Shown piece after piece: positions 30,823-38,546 of a DNA stretch of 39,168 bases. The stretch comes from a virus. The first letter of the stretch is position 1. Each line of letters starts with the position of its first letter. Below the pieces are notes generated by a model. That model worked only from the letters and a program-made list of their open reading frames with translations. It had not been told where the DNA came from and did no database searches. The translations under genes and the position numbers were made by a program. The stretch spans positions 1 through 39,168 of the IMG/VR virus record IMGVR_UViG_3300019132_000061. One strand, 5' to 3'.

Positions 30823-31596
30823 TCAAAATAGTTTCTGTCCATTGAATTCCTCAATCTCCCGCATTAGGTTTGTTGGCGGATTCCAGCGCTGGATATAATT
30901 TAAGCCGCGTTCGAAATCCTTCGTGTACGTGTTGTTGTATGAATTGATCCCAAACCAATCCTGGTAATCGTGCCAAAGTGCTGAATACACCCGGTGGCGG
31001 AGCCCGCTGTCTTTATAGGCGGCCATTTTCTTTCCACCGAGAATACCGATCACCTTGGCGTTGCCGGCCTTTCTCAGTTCCAACTGCTGGCCGTAATCGA
31101 TTGTCGTGCGATTCTCAAGGTGTTCGAGTCGGGAGTCCAGTTGCTGGACCTTGTCATCTACGAACAAGATTGCCTTTAGCTCAGGGCTCATGTTTTCGAA
31201 GTGATGGTTCTTCTGAATGAAGGCCGATGCAAGAGCATCCTTTGCCTTTAGCTGGTACTGAATCAACCTCGCAGCAACTTCCGGTTGGTTTGCTTGCATA
31301 TTCGGAGTTATGGATATTTTGGCGAGCCATAACGGGAGAAAATCAATGTCCATGGTCAGTACGTCTTGAGCTCCACCATTTGTAGGCAATTTCACGAAAT
31401 TTCGTTCCCCTTGTTTAAGAACCACATCTTCCTGGATCCTTTTCCGTTCGTTCTGCATCTGACCTCTGGTAAGACCTATTCCTTCACAAACCCATCTGAC
31501 ACCAACGTAAATCTTTCCGTCACTCGCTTTTATTCCTAAAAGCTCAGATCCGTTAAATGGGACAAGCTTTTGTTCGACTGGTTTTATAAGATTCAT
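30823..31596 (-). CDS. phage antirepressor (P22_AR_N plus ORF6C)
   Basis: A 257-residue antirepressor. Residues 1-115 contain the P22_AR_N pattern (GIKASDGKIYVGVRWVCEGI, TMDIDFLPLWLAKISI). Residues 140-250 fit an ORF6C-type C-terminal domain (AGNAKVIGILGGKKMAAYKD, FGINSYNNTYTKDFERGL). It would relieve CI-like repression. It follows the excisionase-like gene by one base and would be read from the operator-bearing control region. Confidence 0.86.
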   Translation of the reverse strand: MNLIKPVEQKLVPFNGSELLGIKASDGKIYVGVRWVCEGIGLTRGQMQNERKRIQEDVVLKQGERNFVKLPTNGGAQDVLTMDIDFLPLWLAKISITPNMQANQPEVAARLIQYQLKAKDALASAFIQKNHHFENMSPELKAILFVDDKVQQLDSRLEHLENRTTIDYGQQLELRKAGNAKVIGILGGKKMAAYKDSGLRHRVYSALWHDYQDWFGINSYNNTYTKDFERGLNYIQRWNPPTNLMREIEEFNGQKLF

Positions 31597-31597
31597 T

Positions 31598-31921
31598 TCA
31601 GCGCCCCTTTCGCATAGTAAAGTTGAGTTGTTCTTGTTCTTTCCTCCAGTTGTCTATTGTGTTAGAGCTAAAAATAATTCGTTTCTTTTTTGTGCCGTCT
31701 GATCCTAATCTCAAGTGTGGAATAGAACCTTCCGAGCACATCTGATATAGAAGTTCTTTCGATATACCGATGTACGCAGCGGCTTCCGTGGCATCCATTG
31801 TTACATCGGGTTTTTGAGGAGGTATACTTGAAATGCGTTCCATTACTTCGGGTAATAGCTTTGCAGCCACTCTCTCAGCGATTAATTCCAAGAACTCACT
31901 TCCGACACGTTCACTTATCAT
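31598..31921 (-). CDS. excisionase-like HTH_17 protein
   Basis: A 107-residue protein. The motif MDATEAAAYIGISKELLYQM and CSEGSIPHLRLGSDG, followed by FSSNTIDNWRKEQ, is a winged HTH_17 as in excisionases. ATG at 31921 has GGAGGTGG upstream; the open frame up to 32014 would read through operators 1 and 2 and is unlikely coding. Likely functions are excision or early regulation. Confidence 0.82.
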   Translation of the reverse strand: MISERVGSEFLELIAERVAAKLLPEVMERISSIPPQKPDVTMDATEAAAYIGISKELLYQMCSEGSIPHLRLGSDGTKKKRIIFSSNTIDNWRKEQEQLNFTMRKGR

Positions 31922-31937
31922 AGTCCCACCTCCATTT

Positions 31938-32043
31938 GATAATTTAATTATCATTCGACTCAAAAAAAATCCCAGAATAATCCTAATGAATATTGACGAT
32001 AATAAAATTATCACATATAATTACGAGAGATAATTAAATTATC
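31938..32043. promoter_or_regulatory. three repressor operators upstream of the excisionase/antirepressor genes
   Basis: Three 15-bp palindromes: GATAATTTAATTATC (31938-31952), GATAATAAAATTATC (31998-32012) and GATAATTAAATTATC (32029-32043). They match the two in the cro/cI gap, so the same repressor is expected to bind. Confidence 0.85.
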
Positions 32044-32056
32044 GTTTTGGACATAC

Positions 32057-32284
32057 CTAAATTGACCCTAACTTATCAAAGTAATCAGGGAAAAGCTCTT
32101 CAACCGGTCTTCCGAAGTATTCTGAGAACCGAAACATTAAGTCCCTGCCAGGAGTATGGATTCCGTTCTCGATCATTCGAACATAGACTGTTGAAATTCC
32201 GAGTTGTTCGGCAACACTAGACTGAGAGCCTTTAAGTTTGCGGCATTCACTGAACGTAGCTCTTTTTTTAGTTGCGCTATTCAT
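32057..32284 (-). CDS. Cro-like XRE regulator
   Basis: A 75-residue XRE protein. LKGSQSSVAEQLGISTVYVR then MIENGIHTPGRDLMFRFSEY is the HTH. ATG at 32284 follows AAAGGAGGTG; a TTG one codon before is the open-frame start. It is divergent from the CI-like gene, with the promoter TTGACG-17-TATAAT, so it is the Cro equivalent. Confidence 0.88.
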   Translation of the reverse strand: MNSATKKRATFSECRKLKGSQSSVAEQLGISTVYVRMIENGIHTPGRDLMFRFSEYFGRPVEELFPDYFDKLGSI

Positions 32285-32310
32285 CAATTCACCTCCTTTA
32301 GGTACTTCTG

Positions 32311-32339
32311 ATTATATTTGATAATTTAATTATCGTCAA
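32311..32339 (-). promoter_or_regulatory. cro promoter with embedded operator
   Basis: On the minus strand TTGACG (32334-32339), spacer of 17, TATAAT (32311-32316). Operator 4 fills the spacer, so repressor binding would directly block RNA polymerase. Confidence 0.88.
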
Positions 32340-32362
32340 CCCATTTTGATAAAATTATTATC
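32320..32362. promoter_or_regulatory. two operators in the cro-cI intergenic region
   Basis: GATAATTTAATTATC (32320-32334) and the imperfect GATAAAATTATTATC (32348-32362), with starts 28 bases apart. Operator 5 is close to the start of the CI gene and could mediate autoregulation. Confidence 0.85.
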
Positions 32363-32380
32363 ATTAATCAGGAGGCTAAT

Positions 32381-32770
32381 ATGAACATAGGAACAAGAAT
32401 AACGGCTCTTCGTAATAAGAAAGGCCTGACTCAGGATCAAATGGCTGAAATTCTTGGCGTAAAAAGAGCTAGATATAACTCCTGGGAAAACAACATAGCC
32501 AAACCCGATATTGAAATGCTTGGTAAAATTGCGACATTCCATAAAGTAAGCACTGACTACCTTTTAGATGTTCAATCACCTCATGTTGATATACCAGACT
32601 GGGCGACTCAAAAAGATAAACGTGACTTCAAAAAAATGCTTGAAGAAGATGGTGAAGTTATGTTCGATGGAGTTCCAATTTCAAACGAAGATAAAGAGAA
32701 GATAAAAAGGGTCATGGAAGCTATGTTCTGGGATGCAAAGAAAAAGAACAAGAGGAAGCCTACTGAATAA
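32381..32770 (+). CDS. CI-like XRE repressor
   Basis: A 129-residue XRE repressor. TRITALRNKKGLTQDQMAEI and LGVKRARYNSWENNIAKPD form the HTH; the rest is a helical, charged dimerisation part lacking the peptidase S24 domain. RecA-linked self-cleavage is therefore not expected; inactivation likely depends on the adjacent ImmA-like protease. AGGAGG precedes the ATG. Confidence 0.88.
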   Translation: MNIGTRITALRNKKGLTQDQMAEILGVKRARYNSWENNIAKPDIEMLGKIATFHKVSTDYLLDVQSPHVDIPDWATQKDKRDFKKMLEEDGEVMFDGVPISNEDKEKIKRVMEAMFWDAKKKNKRKPTE

Positions 32771-32791
32771 TCTGCTGGAGGTACTGCTGCC

Positions 32792-33226
32792 ATGGAGGAC
32801 ATCATTTCTAAGTTGGTAAAACAGCATAAGACAAATTGTCCTTTTACCATCGCTAGAAATTTGAATATATCAATCTACTTCGAAGATTTAGGCCAAGGCA
32901 CCAGGGGATTCTACTACAAAAAATTACGTCGAAGGTTTATTTGTATACATCGTGATTTATCCGAAGAGTGGAAAAGATTTGTCTGTGCCCATGAATTAGG
33001 GCATGACAGATTACATAAGGGGATGAGTAGATTTTTTATAGATGAAAGATCTTTCTTCTCCCCAGGTAAATACGAGAGGCAGGCAAATGAATTTGCAGTA
33101 TTGCTTTTGCTATCAGGAGCCGACATTAATCAAGAAGATACTTTAACTAATCTGTTATCTAAAACGGGAATCCCGTATGAAATGATTGATTATGTCAAGC
33201 GAAAGGCGGTGATGACTAATGGCTGA
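32792..33226 (+). CDS. ImmA/IrrE-type metallopeptidase
   Basis: A 144-residue protein with the zinc metalloprotease motif CAHELGHDRLHKG (HExxH). Homologue ImmA cleaves the ImmR repressor of ICEBs1 upon induction. It follows the CI-like gene on the same strand. The start ATG at 32792 has GGAGG 12 bases upstream (CTGGAGGTACTGCTGCC). Confidence 0.88.
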   Translation: MEDIISKLVKQHKTNCPFTIARNLNISIYFEDLGQGTRGFYYKKLRRRFICIHRDLSEEWKRFVCAHELGHDRLHKGMSRFFIDERSFFSPGKYERQANEFAVLLLLSGADINQEDTLTNLLSKTGIPYEMIDYVKRKAVMTNG

Positions 33227-34565
33227 TATCTCAAAAAGGGGAGAAAATTCCTGGAGACTAACCGTTAGTTTAGGCAAGGATGCAAAGGGTAAAAAGATTC
33301 GCGAGCGAAGAACTGTTCATGTCACCGACCCTGCAATTTTAAGATCAGAAAGAAAACTAGAACAATATCTTAATGAAGAATGGCTGAAATTCAAAATAGA
33401 AATTGAAAGTGGTGTATATATCGCGCCTGAAAAAATGAAGTTCAGTGATTTTATCAATGAATGGCGCGATAAATATGCATCAGATCCTGAAAACCTTTCC
33501 CCCACTACATTAGATCGATATGAAGGGCATATCAAATCAAGGATCGAACCTGCATTTGGACACTTGAGAATAGATCAGATCAATGCAATGAAAATAATTA
33601 CATTTTTGAAGGATTTAGAAAAGCCAGGATCAAGATTGTCTCCGGCTACTAAAAAAAAATTAACGGAAGAGCAGAAGAAAAAACTACTGGAACCCTTAGA
33701 CGCAAGCACTATCGGATTTATTTATCGGGTGTTGAAAAACATTTTCACTCGAGCAGTAGAATGGAAAGTAATAAAAGAAAATCCTATGGAGGATATTCAG
33801 AAGCCTAAAGAAAAAAACGCGAAAGTTAAAATGCTTGAGCAACGTAAAAACCCTCAATATTATGACGAGAACGAAGCGCAGCTTGTTGTAGACGCGCTGT
33901 ACCAAGAAACACGTAAATGGAGATTATTAATTCTCGGATCAATGATTGGTGGTTGCCGTCGAGGCGAGTTAATCGGACTTGAATGGCACAATGTAAATTT
34001 CGATGATTGTACAATCGAAATTGAAAACAATATACCCCAAACTATTGATGGAAAAGCGGTCGAAAAGGGGCCGAAGTCAATCGCGTCATATCGTACAATT
34101 GATATGCCAGAATGGTATATGGAAGAACTCAAAGCATATTACAGAGAATGGCATCAAGAGAAAGAACAACTGGGTACAAAGTGGTTAGGGGAAGAGCGCC
34201 ATTTCGTATTCCATAATGGAAAAGGGAAACCTTACTACTACAAACACCCATCACGCTGGTGGGAGCGTTTCTGTAAACGCCATGGCTTAAGGTATATTAA
34301 GTTTCATGGACTTAGACACAGCATGGGCACGCTGCTCTTGGAGGATGAAAGCGAGTCTAATTTTGACTCGATCCTCATTGCAATTCAACGAAGAATAGGA
34401 CATGCAAGGTTATCTACAACCTCAGATATTTACGTCCACGTCACCAAAAAAGTAAAACAGCGCACCGCTGGTAAATTCGATAAATTTTCTCGCAAATCAG
34501 ATCAAGTCTTGGGGTCTGATGGGGTCCAATTGGGGTCCAAAACCCAACTAAGAAGGGTAAAATAA
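33219..34565 (+). CDS. int: tyrosine-type site-specific integrase
   Basis: A 448-residue tyrosine recombinase. N-terminal arm-binding domain (about 1-50), core-binding SAM-like domain (65-180), and catalytic domain with GSMIGGCRRGELIGLEW (first Arg), FHGLRHSMGTLL (H-x-L-R-H) and TTSDIYVHVT (Tyr nucleophile). It catalyses integration at the adjacent tRNA-Val site. It overlaps the ImmA-like stop by eight bases, so is in the lysogeny operon. Confidence 0.95.
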   Translation: MADISKRGENSWRLTVSLGKDAKGKKIRERRTVHVTDPAILRSERKLEQYLNEEWLKFKIEIESGVYIAPEKMKFSDFINEWRDKYASDPENLSPTTLDRYEGHIKSRIEPAFGHLRIDQINAMKIITFLKDLEKPGSRLSPATKKKLTEEQKKKLLEPLDASTIGFIYRVLKNIFTRAVEWKVIKENPMEDIQKPKEKNAKVKMLEQRKNPQYYDENEAQLVVDALYQETRKWRLLILGSMIGGCRRGELIGLEWHNVNFDDCTIEIENNIPQTIDGKAVEKGPKSIASYRTIDMPEWYMEELKAYYREWHQEKEQLGTKWLGEERHFVFHNGKGKPYYYKHPSRWWERFCKRHGLRYIKFHGLRHSMGTLLLEDESESNFDSILIAIQRRIGHARLSTTSDIYVHVTKKVKQRTAGKFDKFSRKSDQVLGSDGVQLGSKTQLRRVK

Positions 34566-34653
34566 GACAACATCAGACAATATACATTTTATAAATCCCT
34601 TATATAACAAGGGTCTTAAGAATTCAGACAACACGCAGAAAATCGCCTACCGT

Positions 34654-34697
34654 CCTTGACAGGGTGGGGGTCAGTGGTTCGAGCCCACTACAGATCA
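34654..34697 (+). other. attachment site: 3' half of tRNA-Val(GAC)
   Basis: Starting in the anticodon loop (TTGACAG, 34656-34662; anticodon GAC), this matches the tRNA-Val layout: 3' anticodon stem GGTGG, variable loop GGGTC, T-arm AGTGG-TTCGAGC-CCACT, acceptor ACAGATC and discriminator A. The 5' side (27-31 CGTCC) no longer pairs, so the 5' half is missing. It is therefore the right attachment site, 88 bases after the integrase stop. Confidence 0.78.
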
Positions 34698-34703
34698 TCA
34701 CCG

Positions 34704-34737
34704 AGAGCCCTTGCGCAGCAAGGGCTCTTTTGTTTTT
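34704..34737 (+). terminator. terminator of the interrupted tRNA gene
   Basis: AGAGCCCTTGC (34704-34714) and GCAAGGGCTCT (34718-34728) form an 11-bp stem followed by TTTGTTTTT. It stops transcripts from the integrase gene and originally served the tRNA gene. Confidence 0.9.
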
Positions 34738-34867
34738 GTCTCATTCACTCACCAGTCCAGGCTATCGAATTGGTGCCGAACTGGTTTTATTGAGGGTAAA
34801 GTAAATCTGTTGTTCATTGGTTACGCGGTAAGTTGACACATCACTCCCCTCCGTCAAATCCCATAAA

Positions 34868-34891
34868 AAAAGCACCCGATTAGGTGCTTTT
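34868..34891. terminator. bidirectional terminator in the right flank
   Basis: AAAAGCACC (34868-34876) and GGTGCTTTT (34883-34891) with a 6-base loop. The region 34738-35025 contains no gene I can support beside this hairpin. Confidence 0.75.
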
Positions 34892-35025
34892 CGTATATTA
34901 CACACGATTTCCCGTCAAGGAGTAGAAGGGCACTAGATAAAGCTAAAGTTGTACGCCTTTGTATTTCAAATTCAGAGCTTGCACTCGTAAGTATAGCGCA
35001 GCTCTTTTCTGGTGTATACAGACTC

Positions 35026-35589
35026 TCAATATATAATCTGATAGGTAGGCACGATCACTCCGCTTTCATAAGACTTGATGTCAGTTAATTTCAGATTGAT
35101 TTTCTTCTTGCTGGCTCCAAACAACGGAATGCCTTCACCAAGAATGATGGGATTGACCTTCAAAATCAACGTGTCAATCAATTGGTGGTCGAGGAGCTTT
35201 CCGGCCAGATTTCCCCCTCCGCATAACCATATTTTTTTCTGCTGATTCGTAGTTTCCTGCTTTAGCCTCGCACAAAACGACACCACATCCTCTTTCACAA
35301 GTTCCACTTGTTCATTGGATTCAAATTCCATTTGATTGGAGAAAATATAATGCTTCAGCCCAGGATGAGCCGCCTGCGCAATTCCGGAAGGTTCACCCGG
35401 CTTCAATCCATATTGAAATCCATATTCATATGTTTTTCTACCCATGAATACAGCATGATACTGCCGGACACTTTCGAAGAAATCGCCGCCGTCATCCGCA
35501 TATAAAAATACGGAATCATCCGCAACGCCATTTTTGTCCGCAATGAAAAGATCAGCAGTTACCGCAACATGATACACCAGTTCAATCAT
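35026..35589 (-). CDS. RibD C-terminal/dihydrofolate reductase-family protein
   Basis: A 187-residue protein of the DHFR/RibD_C superfamily. YHVAVTADLFIADKNGVADD, the AVFMGRKTYEYGFQYG region, KIWLCGGGNLAGKLLDHQLI (dinucleotide binding) and KVNPIILGEGIPLFG are typical. The family members are NADPH-dependent reductases of uncertain substrate, common in Bacillales. It is chromosomal. GAAGGGTGG lies before the ATG. The gap 35590-35772 holds no gene I can see. Confidence 0.87.
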   Translation of the reverse strand: MIELVYHVAVTADLFIADKNGVADDSVFLYADDGGDFFESVRQYHAVFMGRKTYEYGFQYGLKPGEPSGIAQAAHPGLKHYIFSNQMEFESNEQVELVKEDVVSFCARLKQETTNQQKKIWLCGGGNLAGKLLDHQLIDTLILKVNPIILGEGIPLFGASKKKINLKLTDIKSYESGVIVPTYQIIY

Positions 35590-35772
35590 AGGATACCACC
35601 CTTCTAATGGTCAGTACTTCCATAACATGGAGCCGATTTGATTTGTCACTCATGTATTTGGTATTTCGACATCGAGAAGTCGATCCCTGCATTTCCCAAA
35701 TAATTATAAACGCAACGCTCGTCGGCAACTGAATCATACCATGCACCTTCTTCCTGCGTTTTTATGTAAAAG

Positions 35773-35796
35773 AAAAAGCCGCCTAAGGGCAGCTTT
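35773..35796 (-). terminator. terminator of the DNA ligase gene
   Basis: On the minus strand AAAGCTGCC-CTTA-GGCGGCTTT followed by TTCTTTT. It lies about 120 bases after the ligase stop; the interval 35797-35916 has no gene. Confidence 0.65.
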
Positions 35797-35916
35797 CTAT
35801 CCTTTCAATCTCCATCAGTTGTATCTCCGTTATAAGTTACTTCAGGTCAAGTAAATCCCTTCTATTTTTCTTACATCCACAGGTTTGATAAGAATAGGGG
35901 ATTTCCCTGCTGCTAT

Positions 35917-36774
35917 TCAAATGACAAATTCAACAAACGCCGGCGACCGCAGCATGCCTGCCTTGGTCCAGTTCCGGGTTTTCACCTTCGCCCGGATCCG
36001 TGGTTGCAGGTGAACGAAATTCTTATCCTCACCCGTTACAAGCTGCTGGCTCACTCCGTAAAAGGCTCGCTTGGCCTTCGGCGGCACGCCCAGCTCGACA
36101 ATACCAGTCGGCCGCAGCCGCCCGTTTTCCGTCATCACAGACGTTAACCAACCGAATTCTTCTTTCCGATAGCCGGTGATAAACACCTCGGCATAGGTCC
36201 AATTGATGACCTTCTGCCAGGCCGGTGATCGGCGGCTCTCGTATCGGCTGCCCTGAAGCTTCCCGACCATCCCCTCAAGCTCCTGGGCCCTCATTTGCTC
36301 AAACAGTGCCTCTCCTGCGCCCTCCACAAAGGGTATGATACCGAAGTGTCTGTTCGGCATGCTGATGCCTGCCAGAATCTCTTTTCGCCGCACCAGGGGC
36401 AATTCTCGAAGGTCCTGCCCCTTGTATCTCAGGATGTCGAACGCAACATAGGTCACTGGCGATATGTCCATTAGCTGCCGGATACGCTGCTCCTTCTTGG
36501 CCTGGAACCGGGTCATGACGTTTTCGAAGTCAACCAGCCCCGTCAGCGGATCGGTACAAGCAACCTCACCATCCAGAAGGATATCATGTTCAAACGGCTT
36601 CAGGAGCTCGGGATACTGCCGCGTGCAGCAAGTCTCATGCCGGGTATACAACTGGATTCGGCCGTCCTCCTGGGAGAACAGAAGCCGGTGCCCGTCGATT
36701 TTGGGCTCAAATATATAATCATTGCGGCTAAATGGGCCACTTGCTGTCTCTAGTAACATCGGGCTAATAAACAT
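35917..36774 (-). CDS. ATP-dependent DNA ligase (LigD ligase-domain type)
   Basis: A 285-residue ATP-dependent ligase. Motif I FEPKIDGHR has the nucleotidyl Lys; motif III is LLDGEVACTD; motif IV AFDILRYKG; motif V EGMVGKLQGSRY and WQKVINW; the C-terminal OB-fold follows. It consists of adenylation and OB domains only, without the polymerase or nuclease parts of complete LigD. No Ku gene is visible. Such stand-alone enzymes are common in Paenibacillus. ATG at 36774 follows GAGAGGTG; the frame opens at 36882. Confidence 0.9.
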   Translation of the reverse strand: MFISPMLLETASGPFSRNDYIFEPKIDGHRLLFSQEDGRIQLYTRHETCCTRQYPELLKPFEHDILLDGEVACTDPLTGLVDFENVMTRFQAKKEQRIRQLMDISPVTYVAFDILRYKGQDLRELPLVRRKEILAGISMPNRHFGIIPFVEGAGEALFEQMRAQELEGMVGKLQGSRYESRRSPAWQKVINWTYAEVFITGYRKEEFGWLTSVMTENGRLRPTGIVELGVPPKAKRAFYGVSQQLVTGEDKNFVHLQPRIRAKVKTRNWTKAGMLRSPAFVEFVI

Positions 36775-37253
36775 AGGAACACCTCTCCATCGATTATACC
36801 GTTTGGCATGTTCTATGAGAGGCGGTAAGTATTGTAAATCATGACATCTTATTATCCAAAACACTTTGTGCGGGAACGGCACGAATGGACGACAATCTTA
36901 TATCAATCCTTTCAGCGGGGGGGATCAAGTATAAAGAGGCTAGACCGTCATTCTCACACCACACCACATATGCAGCAGGAAACTGAAGAAGTATTCGGAG
37001 TTATGTTTATACATTAATGATTACAAAAATTTGTTGGCACGTGCTCATACCCCCCCATTTCACAGTTGATAGGGATTAGGGGACAAGATGGTACCAAAAG
37101 ACGGCTCCGCTCTCTTTTTAATACATTTCCTTTGGACTCATCTGCCCTCATTCCTATGGTCTAGTTTCATACTGAATGCCGTATATACCTTCGTAGCTGT
37201 TATAATTACCCTATAGTAATTGAATGCAAAGATAATTCTGGAGGTTTCTCAAA
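36775..37253. other. intergenic region without recognisable genes
   Basis: No frame with a ribosome binding site or coding-like composition is seen on either strand. A TATAAT (37199-37204) about 50 bases before the 29-residue peptide gene may be its -10, but no good -35 matches it. Confidence 0.5.
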
Positions 37254-37343
37254 ATGAAGCTTATCACCCTGGTTTTTCCATTTATAGCCACGATACTGCT
37301 CGTATGGATTGTTATGATCCTCTTAAAGCGCATGAAAAAATAA
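37254..37343 (+). CDS. small single-span membrane peptide (29 aa)
   Basis: A 29-residue peptide, MKLITLVFPFIATILLVWIV then MILLKRMKK, with GGAGG nine bases before the ATG at 37254. It is almost all one membrane span with a positive C-terminus. The site and composition support expression; the function is unknown. Confidence 0.5.
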   Translation: MKLITLVFPFIATILLVWIVMILLKRMKK

Positions 37344-37477
37344 AAAACTCACAACTGAACCATCGCGACGGGGTACATATTCGTATTTAGCTACGAAACA
37401 ACTTCCCCAAAAATGCATAACCAATCCCGCTCAACAGGCGTTCTAACTATAAAGAGTATGGCGGGAGGAACTCAATC

Positions 37478-37684
37478 ATGGATCTGCTCTTATATGCAGG
37501 CATTGTTTGCATCCTGGTAACGGGGCTCTTATCTGGCGCATGGACGACGGGATACCAGCAAAGGGGGAACTTTTATGCGGATTCGAAGGATGATCGGGCA
37601 TCGAAAAAGAAAGTGGCCAATGGGTTCTTTATAGCCGGGATCGTATTACTAGCAGCGGCCGGGATTGTGTATCTTCTTATATGA
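37478..37684 (+). CDS. DUF5316-like membrane protein
   Basis: A 68-residue protein with two membrane spans (5-22 and 49-67) and a central polar loop (YQQRGNFYADSKDDRASKKK). The loop pattern (S-G-A-W, R-x-N-F, D-S-K-x-D-R) fits DUF5316, a family of small Bacillales membrane proteins of unknown role. GGGAGG lies upstream of the ATG. Confidence 0.72.
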   Translation: MDLLLYAGIVCILVTGLLSGAWTTGYQQRGNFYADSKDDRASKKKVANGFFIAGIVLLAAAGIVYLLI

Positions 37685-37804
37685 TCATAAAAGCATCCCC
37701 CGCCTCCGCATAACCATTTAATGTTTCCAACGATTCTGCCCCATCCCTGCTTTCCAGCCTATTATGGATCCTTCAAAAAAAGATTGTTAGGCGTATCCAT
37801 AACA

Positions 37805-37838
37805 AACAGGAGCCGAATCCCTGGATCCGGCTCCTGTT
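37805..37838 (-). terminator. terminator of the agr-like operon
   Basis: AACAGGAGCCG (37805-37815) and CGGCTCCTGTT (37828-37838) form a perfect 11-bp stem; on the minus strand TTGTTATGG follows. It lies 45 bases after the agrD stop. Confidence 0.7.
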
Positions 37839-37882
37839 AGAATGTTTAAAGATGTGAACGGCAGGACTCCTCTGCCTTCACT

Positions 37883-38023
37883 TCATTTCAGCAATTCTTC
37901 CGGGGTCTCGCCGCGGTACACGAATAATGGGCTTGCGGAATTGACAACAAACACCGCAACCATCGTCAGGGCCGATGCGACACCGCTATAGAAGCGGTGT
38001 TTCGCTTTGCCGATCCGGGACAT
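37883..38023 (-). CDS. agrD: AgrD-like cyclic autoinducer peptide precursor
   Basis: A 46-residue precursor: an amphipathic, basic N-terminus (MSRIGKAKHRFYSGVASALT), a hydrophobic stretch and the core SASPLFVYRGETPEELLK. The end T-P-E-E-L matches the conserved P-x-E-L tail of AgrD. Aligned to S. aureus AgrD, the ring position is Ser31 of SPLFV, not Cys, so a lactone is predicted rather than a thiolactone. GGAGGAGG within agrB precedes the ATG. Confidence 0.82.
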   Translation of the reverse strand: MSRIGKAKHRFYSGVASALTMVAVFVVNSASPLFVYRGETPEELLK

Positions 38024-38546
38024 ACGAGCCTCCTCCTCTCCCGTGAACTAAACTTACCGCTTGGATGAAAAAGACGATCGCTAACGTTGGAGATTGAATC
38101 ACCACATTCATCGCCACAATCAAACAGCTGATCAGGCGAAGTTTAGGGTAATGCACGCTGGATATACGGGATTGGCCCTTAATGCGGCTCGGGGCAAAGC
38201 GGATGACAAGCAGCAGGCTTGTCAAATTCAACAGTTGTATGTATACAAGGCCCGGCTCGAGGAAGGACACCAGGGTGAACATTCCGGTTGTCACGGCAAT
38301 GCATGCAGCTCCGGATTTCAGATGCATCCCTCCCGAGAACTGCCGCAGGAGGGCAAATCCGACCAGGCAGAGTGCAGCCTGCCCCGTATTGCCGGTCAAC
38401 CATGCGATCAGCATCGTTAGCGATACGATCAACACCACATTTAACACAATGGCAACAGCATGTGCCAAGACGGGGAGAGTCGATTTATGTTCGGGTACTT
38501 GTCGTTTGATCCTCTCTGCGATCCGTTTGGCGGTTTCCTCTAACAT
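37986..38546 (-). CDS. agrB: AgrB-like peptide-processing membrane protease
   Basis: A 186-residue integral membrane protein with about five to six spans. The catalytic pair His75 and Cys82 lies in QFSGGMHLKSGAACIAV, at the same spacing as in S. aureus AgrB. It would cut the C-terminal tail of AgrD and form the ring. The N-terminus MLEETAKRIAERIKRQVPEH is typical of the family; the frame is open to 38618 but that part overlaps the upstream gene. It overlaps agrD by 38 bases. Confidence 0.87.
   Translation of the reverse strand: MLEETAKRIAERIKRQVPEHKSTLPVLAHAVAIVLNVVLIVSLTMLIAWLTGNTGQAALCLVGFALLRQFSGGMHLKSGAACIAVTTGMFTLVSFLEPGLVYIQLLNLTSLLLVIRFAPSRIKGQSRISSVHYPKLRLISCLIVAMNVVIQSPTLAIVFFIQAVSLVHGRGGGSYVPDRQSETPLL

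Noticed and set aside
30663-30845. 60-codon plus-strand ORF just after the promoter at 30635
   Set aside because: Its ATG lacks a ribosome binding site, the hairpin and T-run at 30693-30738 lie within it, and its end overlaps the antirepressor gene. A small RNA explains the promoter better.
34568-34615. AT-rich imperfect hairpin CCCTTATATAACAAGGG after the integrase
   Set aside because: Short stem and no T-run; the strong terminator at 34704-34737 serves the operon.
35917-36774. DNA ligase as part of a Ku/LigD end-joining operon
   Set aside because: No Ku, polymerase or phosphoesterase domain is visible nearby; the enzyme has only the ligase domains.
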